From NCBI GenBank assembly GCA_031284225.1, contig JAITAH010000196.1:1-25648 (forward strand): 25,648 nt of DNA. Direction: 5' to 3'. Numbering within the stretch: the stretch's first letter is position 1; every line of letters starts with the position of its first letter. Position numbers and translations under genes: made by a program. This document shows, piece by piece, positions 16,476 through 22,393 of this stretch. The notes below the pieces were generated by a model. It did not search any database. It saw only the letters and a program-made list of their open reading frames with translations, and was not told where the DNA came from. The DNA comes from Dysgonamonadaceae bacterium. Its GTDB lineage: Bacteria > Bacteroidota > Bacteroidia > Bacteroidales > Azobacteroidaceae.

Positions 16476-17693
16476 CTATAATTTCTTAATTATTAACGCT
16501 GAATTTGTTCCGCCAAACCCAAACGAATTGGATAAGATCAAATTCAATTTTTTATGAACGGTTTTTGTAACAATATTCAGATTTTTAGAATATTCATCCG
16601 GCGTTTCAAAATTGATATTCGGCGCGATAAATGAGTTTTGCATCATCAATAGCGAATATGCTATTTCGCTTGCGCCCGCCATCCAGCATTCGTGTCCGGT
16701 CATTGATTTGGTGCTGCTAATTTGTGTTTTGTTGTCGCCGAAAATTTGGCTAAGCGCTATTGCTTCCACAGCATCGCCCTGTGGTGTGGAAGTAGCGTGA
16801 GCGTTCACGTAATCAATCGCTTTCGCCGGCACTGCCGCATCTTTCAATGCGCGTTCCATTGCGATGATGCAACCTCTATCGCTTGGTTGCGAAATTTGCA
16901 TCCCATTGCTCGAAAAGCCGTATCCGACTATTTCCGCATAAATTGTTGCGCCACGTGCAACGGCGTGATCATAGTCTTCGAGTACCAGTGTCGCTGCGCC
17001 GCCGCTGGGTACTAATCCATCTCTACTTTTGTCGAACGGACGGCTTGCCTTTGTCGGGTCGTCGGTGTGGACAGAAAACGCGCTCAATGCATCGAAAGAC
17101 GCCATCGAATGAATGTTGGTTTCCTGTGCGCCGCCGCAAAGTACCATTTTTTGAAGTCCCTGTTTAATAAACATATAACCCAATCCTATGGAATGTGAAC
17201 CGCTTGCGCAAGCCGCCGAAATGGTCATATTGATGCCGCGCAGTTTGAAAATCGTTGAGAGATTCATGGTTATGGTCGAATTCATCGATTGGAAAATATA
17301 ACCCGACCCCATCAGTTGCGTATCGCGTTTTTCCACCACAATATTATAGGATTCGATCACAGGTTTTGCCGACGAATCGTTGCCATAGAAAATACCTACT
17401 TCGCTTTTTTCGAGATAATCCATATCCACGTCTGCATCTTTCAACGCTTCAAGCGTTGCCACATAAGCATACTCGCCTTCTTCCGCCAAACCGATGCGCA
17501 AACGGCGGTCAAGTACGCCTTTTAGCTGTGGATGTTCCACCATGCCGGTTAGCGGCGATCGGTAACCGTATTTTGTTCTTTCAGGATCGACGCCAATTCC
17601 CGATTTGCCTGCGTAAAGCGATTTAGCGACTTCGTTCCTATTTTTACCAATGCAAGAATAGATACCCACTCCTGTGATTACAACCCTTTTCAT
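16476..17693 (-). CDS. Beta-ketoacyl-ACP synthase 1 (FabF-like, aryl polyene type)
   Basis: This 405-residue protein is a full-length FabF-type ketosynthase with C162 in SAACASGSH, H299 in NAHATSTPQGD, K329 and H334 in SSTKSMTGH, and a C-terminal NSFGFGGTNSALI. It is the most FabF-like of the ketosynthases here. The start overlaps the ketoreductase stop by 4 bases (ATGA), which couples KR and KS synthesis. In enterobacterial aryl polyene clusters a ketosynthase (ApeO) next to the FabG-like reductase (ApeQ) is typical. It extends the chain by malonyl-ACP condensation in the cytoplasm. Which of the three active ketosynthases pairs with the CLF at 9120-10139 is uncertain; ketosynthase 3 is the physical neighbour. 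Confidence 0.95.
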   Translation of the reverse strand: MKRVVITGVGIYSCIGKNRNEVAKSLYAGKSGIGVDPERTKYGYRSPLTGMVEHPQLKGVLDRRLRIGLAEEGEYAYVATLEALKDADVDMDYLEKSEVGIFYGNDSSAKPVIESYNIVVEKRDTQLMGSGYIFQSMNSTITMNLSTIFKLRGINMTISAACASGSHSIGLGYMFIKQGLQKMVLCGGAQETNIHSMASFDALSAFSVHTDDPTKASRPFDKSRDGLVPSGGAATLVLEDYDHAVARGATIYAEIVGYGFSSNGMQISQPSDRGCIIAMERALKDAAVPAKAIDYVNAHATSTPQGDAVEAIALSQIFGDNKTQISSTKSMTGHECWMAGASEIAYSLLMMQNSFIAPNINFETPDEYSKNLNIVTKTVHKKLNLILSNSFGFGGTNSALIIKKL

Positions 17694-18412
17694 AAACCTC
17701 CGCTGATTGAAATTATTTGACCGGTTATATATCCGGCTTTTTCACTTGCCAAAAACGCCGCCAATTCCGCCACTTCTTCGGGTTTGCCGAAACGCTGCAT
17801 CGGCACAAGTTTTTTGAGTTCATCTTGCGGCAAATCCTTTGTCATATCGGTTTCGATAAAGCCGGGCGCTACGGCATTGACAGTTACGCGCTTTTTGGCC
17901 GTTTCTAATGCGAGCGATTTCGTCATTCCGATAATGCCGGCTTTGGCGGCCGAATAATTGGTTTGTCCGCTCATTCCGGTTATGCCCGAAATGGATACCA
18001 CATTTATAATGCGTCCGAATTTTTTATTCATCATATATTTTACCAAAAAGCGAGCGGCATAGAATGCTCCGTTTAAATGGGTATTAAGTACATTAGTCCA
18101 TTCTTCATCAGTCATCCAAAACATTAGATTGTCTCGACGGATTCCCGCATTATTTACCAAAACCGAAACATATTCGTCGGGATTGCGTTCCATCCATGCC
18201 GACAGAGCGGCGTTTGTTTCCTCACATTTTGCCACGTCAAAAGGTAAAAGTTCGGCTTTTCCGCCGTTTTGCTCAATCAACCGTTTTGTTTCTTCGGCGG
18301 CGGCTTGGTTCGATTGATAATTTACCAAAACCTCAAAGCCATCTTCGGCTAATTTCAAGGAAATGGCTCTGCCTATACCTCTTGACGCTCCTGTTACTAA
18401 TGCATATTTCAT
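17690..18412 (-). CDS. FabG-like 3-oxoacyl-ACP reductase
   Basis: This 240-residue short-chain dehydrogenase has TGASRGIG at residues 7-14 for NADPH, NNAG at 87-90, and the catalytic S140, Y153 and K157 (NYSAAK). The ending YITGQIISISGGL is typical of FabG. It starts one base after the ammonia-lyase stop and overlaps ketosynthase 1 by 4 bases. It should reduce 3-oxoacyl-ACP intermediates of the polyene (ApeQ-like role) to the 3-hydroxy form before dehydration. A general FabG could look the same, but its position inside the operon argues for pathway-specific use. Confidence 0.95.
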   Translation of the reverse strand: MKYALVTGASRGIGRAISLKLAEDGFEVLVNYQSNQAAAEETKRLIEQNGGKAELLPFDVAKCEETNAALSAWMERNPDEYVSVLVNNAGIRRDNLMFWMTDEEWTNVLNTHLNGAFYAARFLVKYMMNKKFGRIINVVSISGITGMSGQTNYSAAKAGIIGMTKSLALETAKKRVTVNAVAPGFIETDMTKDLPQDELKKLVPMQRFGKPEEVAELAAFLASEKAGYITGQIISISGGL

Positions 18413-18413
18413 T

Positions 18414-19937
18414 TTATTCGTTATTCATTAAAAAAACTTTCACTTTTTCTATTTCTTCAGAATGCGTTCTGTCTTCTATCAACACCGGAAATATATTGCG
18501 TATTTCCCTGTAAAATTTTCTTGTTTCAGAAGATAATTTTTCCTCAATTTGCAAATAATCAACGGATTGAGCGATCGCCATGCTTTGTATGGCGGCAACC
18601 AGAAAGGCGTTGTCCGCCACTTTTGCCGTCAAAAGTGCAGAATTTGTCCCCATGCTTACAATATCTTGATTATCATTGTTATTTGGGATCGAATGAACAT
18701 AATTTGGGAATGAAAGCGTCTGACATTCTGCCGTTGTGCTCGTGGCGGTAAATTGCACTGCCTGCAAACCGTAAGTCAGACCAAGTGTGCCAAGATTGAG
18801 GAAGGGCGGCAAAATCTCGTTGAGTCTGTCGTGGCAAAGATAATTCAGTTGCCTTTCCAATAGCATTACGAGGCGCGTAAGGGCGATTTTGAGTTTATCC
18901 ATTTCCAGCGAAACATAATCGCCGTGAAAATTTCCGCCATGATAAACATTGTGATGTTCCGCATCGACAATCGGGTTGTCGCAGGCAGAATTAAATTCGT
19001 TAATTATCACTCGTTCAGCATTTTCTATCGTTTCCAAAATCGGCCCTAAAATTTGCGGCACGCAACGAATGGAATAATAACTCTGCACTTTTTGCTTGAA
19101 AATCTTTTCTTCGGGACTCACATTTTCGTACAATGCGTGCTCGCGTTTTTTCAACAATCGGCTGTCAACAGCAATTTCCCTCATACGTTGGGCGATTTTT
19201 TGCTGCCCGGTTTGAGATTTTACGGCATTGAGTTCTTCGGAAAAACTGTCGTCGTAGGCAGAGGTAATTTCGTTTATCAAGACCGATAATTTTATCGCCG
19301 TATCAAGCAGTTTTTTTGCATAAACGACATTAACAAAACCGATTCCAGACATTACGCTTGTGCCGTTTGTAACGGAAAGTCCCTCGCGAATATGGATTTT
19401 GAAAGGCTGCAAATGATTTTCCTTCAAAACTTCGGCAGACGCTCGATATTCGCCTTTATAATGCACTTTCCCTTCGCCGATCAAAGCCAGGGCAATATGC
19501 GCCAGCTGTACCAAATCGCCGCTTGCGCCTACACTGCCGTGTTCGGGAATAACCGGGTAAATTTCGCGGTTAATAAATTCCGCCAGCAAATTTACGAGTT
19601 CGATATGTACTCCCGATTTTGCCTGCAAAAACGTTCCCAACCTCGCTACAAGAGCTGCCCTAACATATAAATCGGGCAAAGGATACCCCGCGCCTGTAGC
19701 GTGGCTGCGAATGATATTGTATTGCAGTTGCATGAGATAAGCATCATCAACGCGATATTGCGCCATTGGACCAAAGCCTGTGTTAATTCCGTAAATAATT
19801 TTATCGGACGAAAAGTTCTTCAAAAACTCGAAACAATTAGTTATTTCCTTTTTAGCATATTCCGAAAGGGTTATCTTTTTATTGTTAAATATGATATTTT
19901 CTAATGATTTAAATAGCAATTCATTCTGAAGTACCAT
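18414..19937 (-). CDS. Tyrosine ammonia-lyase (MIO-containing HAL/PAL family)
   Basis: This 507-residue enzyme has the Ala-Ser-Gly triad (138-140, in GSVGASGDLVQLAHIA) that cyclises to the MIO cofactor, the catalytic Tyr49 in IYGINTGFG, and later family blocks (REGLSVTNGTSVM, RCVPQILGP, VYHGGNFHGD, SIPNNNDNQDIVSMG). The substrate-selectivity site reads R77-S78-H79. Histidine ammonia-lyases also have SH there, but the overall sequence, including NIIRSHATGAG, strongly resembles the highly specific F. johnsoniae tyrosine ammonia-lyase as I remember it, which has the same RSH. With the pigment genes downstream, 4-coumarate production as the aryl starter is the best call. It is the first gene of the operon, behind a roughly 190-base leader; the stretch before the ATG is A-rich, with no Shine-Dalgarno. 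A histidine ammonia-lyase cannot be excluded without an assay. Confidence 0.9.
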   Translation of the reverse strand: MVLQNELLFKSLENIIFNNKKITLSEYAKKEITNCFEFLKNFSSDKIIYGINTGFGPMAQYRVDDAYLMQLQYNIIRSHATGAGYPLPDLYVRAALVARLGTFLQAKSGVHIELVNLLAEFINREIYPVIPEHGSVGASGDLVQLAHIALALIGEGKVHYKGEYRASAEVLKENHLQPFKIHIREGLSVTNGTSVMSGIGFVNVVYAKKLLDTAIKLSVLINEITSAYDDSFSEELNAVKSQTGQQKIAQRMREIAVDSRLLKKREHALYENVSPEEKIFKQKVQSYYSIRCVPQILGPILETIENAERVIINEFNSACDNPIVDAEHHNVYHGGNFHGDYVSLEMDKLKIALTRLVMLLERQLNYLCHDRLNEILPPFLNLGTLGLTYGLQAVQFTATSTTAECQTLSFPNYVHSIPNNNDNQDIVSMGTNSALLTAKVADNAFLVAAIQSMAIAQSVDYLQIEEKLSSETRKFYREIRNIFPVLIEDRTHSEEIEKVKVFLMNNE

Positions 19938-20125
19938 GATTTTTTTATTTTCTTTTTTAATATGTAATTACTTTTCTTCATTTCTATCCATTCTGTATTG
20001 GATGCTGTCTGACAATTCATTATGACGTTTTTTTTCTTCGGATAACTTGCCCGAAATTAAACTCAATTATTCAATTCACGAAGAGTCAATTTTAATTGGA
20101 AAACAGCCTCCAAAGCAAAAATTGA
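19938..20125 (-). promoter_or_regulatory. Untranslated leader of the pigment operon
   Basis: About 190 bases lie between the inferred transcription start and the ammonia-lyase ATG. The region is AT-rich with no convincing gene. It begins with a nested inverted repeat (20086-20125) and ends with an A-rich run immediately before the start codon, which is a usual substitute for a Shine-Dalgarno in Bacteroidota. A small inverted repeat (ATCCA ... TGGAT, around 19986-20003) is also present. I recognise no known riboswitch. Confidence 0.5.
20086..20125 (-). repeat. Nested inverted repeat at the 5' end of the operon leader
   Basis: On the plus strand TCAATTTT (20086-20093) pairs with AAAATTGA (20118-20125), and inside it TTGGA (20096-20100) pairs with TCCAA (20109-20113), leaving an 8-base loop. 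The structure begins at or very near the inferred transcription start, so the mRNA would open with a stem-loop. This could protect the 5' end or regulate expression; neither is shown. Confidence 0.55.
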
Positions 20126-20130
20126 ATTTT

Positions 20131-20143
20131 CACAAAGGTATAA
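20131..20143 (-). promoter_or_regulatory. -7 promoter box of the pigment operon
   Basis: The minus strand reads TTATACCTTTGTG here, containing TACCTTTG (20133-20140), a match to the Bacteroidota -7 consensus TAnnTTTG. No convincing -33 TTG box is seen 19-21 bases upstream, where the sequence is AT-only. The inferred start of transcription is near 20125. An identical 13-mer lies before the tRNA-Leu gene. Confidence 0.6.
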
Positions 20144-20292
20144 AATATTTTATAATCATATATACTATCTATTTAATATTTTTTTAACAAATTGATATCA
20201 CACACATAATCGACTAAACAATATACACTTAGCATGTATGAAATCTATACTGGCAGCCATTGAATATTGTCGTTTTTTGTTTTTTTTTGAAA

Positions 20293-20331
20293 TAAAAAAA
20301 TCTCTGAAATTCCATTGATTTTCAGAGATTT
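20293..20331 (-). terminator. Rho-independent terminator after tRNA-Leu
   Basis: A perfect 12-base inverted repeat (AAATCTCTGAAA at 20298-20309, TTTCAGAGATTT at 20320-20331) with a 10-base loop is followed on the minus strand by a T-run (A-run on the plus strand at 20294-20300). It lies 29 bases after the tRNA 3' end and separates the tRNA from the pigment operon promoter. Confidence 0.85.
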
Positions 20332-20359
20332 GATAAATTTTGCTTTTTTTCTTTCTATG

Positions 20360-20441
20360 TACAGCTGAAGGGACTCGAACCCCCACGCCTTGCGGCACCA
20401 GATCCTAAGTCTGGCGTGGCTACCAATTACACCACAGCTGC
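20360..20441 (-). tRNA. tRNA-Leu (anticodon TAG)
   Basis: The 82-base cloverleaf is readable on the minus strand: acceptor 5' GCAGCTG pairs with 3' CAGCTGT (one terminal G-U), discriminator A at 20360. The anticodon stem-loop is CCAGA CTTAGGA TCTGG with anticodon TAG, the long variable arm (TGCCGCAAGGCGT) is typical of class II leucine tRNAs, and the T-loop is TTCGAGT. CCA is not encoded, as is common in Bacteroidota. A Bacteroidota-type promoter precedes it and a terminator follows it, so it is an independent unit. Confidence 0.95.
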
Positions 20442-20452
20442 ATAAGCCGGCA

Positions 20453-20483
20453 CAAAGGTATAACTATTTTTCCGATTTGGAAA
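20453..20483 (-). promoter_or_regulatory. Promoter of tRNA-Leu
   Basis: On the minus strand TACCTTTG (20453-20460) matches the Bacteroidota -7 box TAnnTTTG. A weak -33-like TTTCC begins at 20483, about 20 bases upstream. The box ends 11 bases before the mature tRNA 5' end, and it lies just behind the S41 peptidase gene. Confidence 0.65.
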
Positions 20484-20491
20484 GGCCTTCG

Positions 20492-21544
20492 TTATTTTCT
20501 TGCTTGGAGAAGTTGCCGGGCGGTTTCGATCAGCGTATCTTTGCCTTTTTCGATATCGTTTTCCAATAGACTGATGGAAATATCCGGGTGGACGCCAAAC
20601 TCAATCTGTTGCATATCTTTATCATACATCGGGCAGGCGGAAAATCGTACCGACCAGCCATTGGGCAATTCGGACGAAAACGGCAAACCGCTGCCGCCGC
20701 CGGTTTTATCGCCCAGAATGGTCGCGTTGGGAGCATAGCGCATCGCATTCACAAAATCGTTGGTCGCGCTGAAACACTTGCGATTGGTTAACACAACGAC
20801 CGGTTTTTGGTAACGCAAACGGGTGGATGGCTCGATATACGTAGGATAGGGCTTGGAAAAATCCGTATGCTTTTTGCCTGTTTTGTGCTGGATGTAACCG
20901 ACCAGCGTCTTTTCATTGAAAAAGCGGGCGGCTAATTTATCGGAATTAGTTAGCAAACCGCCGCCGTTATTGCGGACGTCGATAATCATTCCCGAACAAA
21001 GGCTCAGTTTATCAATCACATAATCCAAACCGCTTTCGCCGATGGCGGATGAAAAATCGGCGTAACGCACATAACCGATATTGTCTTCCAACACCTTATA
21101 GCTCAATCCTCCGGCGATGCGGTAATCCGTTCCGAGGTAAGCGTCGATCAATTCTTGCCGGTAGTTGGCGGGATAATCTTCAAACCATTTCCAGTAGCGG
21201 CCGACTTCAAAAGCGGAGGATAGATTGACATGCCCGTCTTTCAATTCCTGAAGCATTTCGTCCAGCAGAAGGAAAAGCGACTCGTGGCCCATTTCATTGT
21301 CGATACGGCGCGAATAGTCGCTGTGAATCCGGTTCCAATCGACGCCTTTGTACTCGAAAAAGCAATAATGTTCGTCCAAAATTTGCCACAAGGCTTCGAA
21401 ATTACCGCGGGGCGTATTATCGTAGGTTTCTATTTCCATACAGGAAGACAACAGGCAAAGGCAAACGGTTATCATTCCGGTTGTAACGAACCGAAACCGG
21501 CTTTTCCGGTCGGTCTGTACGATAGAAGGTTTATTCGAAAACAT
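20492..21544 (-). CDS. S41-family (C-terminal-processing-like) peptidase, lipoprotein
   Basis: This 350-residue protein has a lipoprotein signal: a basic n-region KSRFRF, hydrophobic core, and lipobox LLSSC with C35 as the lipidated residue. I keep the first Met (21544) because Met24 would leave too short a signal without positive charge. The peptidase part shows LKDGHVNL (101-108, H105), GYVRYADFSS near 157-166, DVRNNGGG at 189-196, and the catalytic Ser259 in CFSATNDF, matching the tricorn-core/CtpA-like S41 family without a clear PDZ domain. The start overlaps the DUF3316-like gene by 14 bases. It probably sits in the cell envelope; its substrate is unknown. Confidence 0.9.
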   Translation of the reverse strand: MFSNKPSIVQTDRKSRFRFVTTGMITVCLCLLSSCMEIETYDNTPRGNFEALWQILDEHYCFFEYKGVDWNRIHSDYSRRIDNEMGHESLFLLLDEMLQELKDGHVNLSSAFEVGRYWKWFEDYPANYRQELIDAYLGTDYRIAGGLSYKVLEDNIGYVRYADFSSAIGESGLDYVIDKLSLCSGMIIDVRNNGGGLLTNSDKLAARFFNEKTLVGYIQHKTGKKHTDFSKPYPTYIEPSTRLRYQKPVVVLTNRKCFSATNDFVNAMRYAPNATILGDKTGGGSGLPFSSELPNGWSVRFSACPMYDKDMQQIEFGVHPDISISLLENDIEKGKDTLIETARQLLQARK

Positions 21545-22367
21545 GGCGATACTTGTTTTTATCCGTTTTCTTTCCGGAAACGGTATGAAAATACTTGGAT
21601 ATCCCTATATATGCCGAATGGGATACGATTTGCGTTTTCAAATCGTTTATCTGCGTTTGGTACAATCGGTTCATGACGGCGATTCGCAACGTACAGAAAG
21701 ATAGCGGCGCTTCTATGGAAAGGATGCTCCGTATGGTCAACCGGTTGTGCCAGGAGGAGAAATAAACCAAGGTACTTTCGTCGCCCATTCCGATTTCGTA
21801 ATACGATTGCCCAAATTCCGGCGAAAACATCACCCCTACCGCCGGCAGATTGATTTGATAACGCAACTGTATCGGTTGTCGTTTGATTTGAAAAGGATAA
21901 ACCGCCATGGCCGACAAACTGAGATTCAGGTTGGCTTTGGCATTGGCCGGATTGTTGGTGTTTCGTGAGTTATAGATGGCTCCCGCAAAAACATTGCTTT
22001 GCAATCCGGCGAAAAACCGGAATCCCCGAACCGGGCGCCACCGATAGTATAAACCGTAATCATATTCCAAACTGCCCACATAGGCGTTCGCTGATCCGGA
22101 TGAGTTTTCCGTTTCGGCGAATTCCAGATTAAACAAGTGTTGGGAAGCGATACGGTTGTGTAACAGACGGGTAATTTTCATTTGTTCGCCCATTAAGCCG
22201 ATATTTTTTCCCGAATATTTCAAAGGAGATAAATAGGAATCGTAAGCCGACGTATTTCCTGCGCCGATTAAAAGGGATTGATAGGTAAGCGGGATGCGCG
22301 TTTCTTCCTGAGCGTAGCAGAGCGCTCCGGACAATACCCCAATCATATAAAATAGCAACTTTTTCAA
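21531..22367 (-). CDS. DUF3316-like secreted protein
   Basis: This 278-residue protein has a signal peptide (MKKLLFYMIGVLSGALCYAQ, likely cleavage after residue 19 or 20). The mature part has many alternating polar/aromatic beta-strand stretches (EYDYGLYYRWRPV, FFAGLQSNVFAGAIYNSR, RYQINLPAVGVMFSP), which suggests a beta-barrel or beta-rich outer-membrane protein. The pattern fits the Bacteroidota DUF3316 family as I remember it; no function is established. It starts 26 bases after the topoisomerase stop and overlaps the S41 lipoprotein gene, so the three genes probably share one transcript. Confidence 0.8.
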   Translation of the reverse strand: MKKLLFYMIGVLSGALCYAQEETRIPLTYQSLLIGAGNTSAYDSYLSPLKYSGKNIGLMGEQMKITRLLHNRIASQHLFNLEFAETENSSGSANAYVGSLEYDYGLYYRWRPVRGFRFFAGLQSNVFAGAIYNSRNTNNPANAKANLNLSLSAMAVYPFQIKRQPIQLRYQINLPAVGVMFSPEFGQSYYEIGMGDESTLVYFSSWHNRLTIRSILSIEAPLSFCTLRIAVMNRLYQTQINDLKTQIVSHSAYIGISKYFHTVSGKKTDKNKYRHVFE

Positions 22368-22393
22368 GGGTGTTTTATTTCATGAATATTGTA

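Noticed and set aside
19901..20020. Small minus-strand open frame (39 residues) in the operon leader overlapping the ammonia-lyase start
   Set aside because: It is Lys/Asn-rich, has no ribosome-binding signal or recognised motif, and lacks attenuator features such as a run of Tyr codons.
20198..20398. Minus-strand open frame across the terminator and the tRNA-Leu 3' half
   Set aside because: It overlaps a clear tRNA and its terminator and has no recognisable motif.
1..20440. DarA/DarB dialkylresorcinol genes expected for true flexirubin
   Set aside because: I looked for a FabH-like ketosynthase and an aromatase-type gene and saw none; the product type (flexirubin or plain aryl polyene lipid) therefore stays open.
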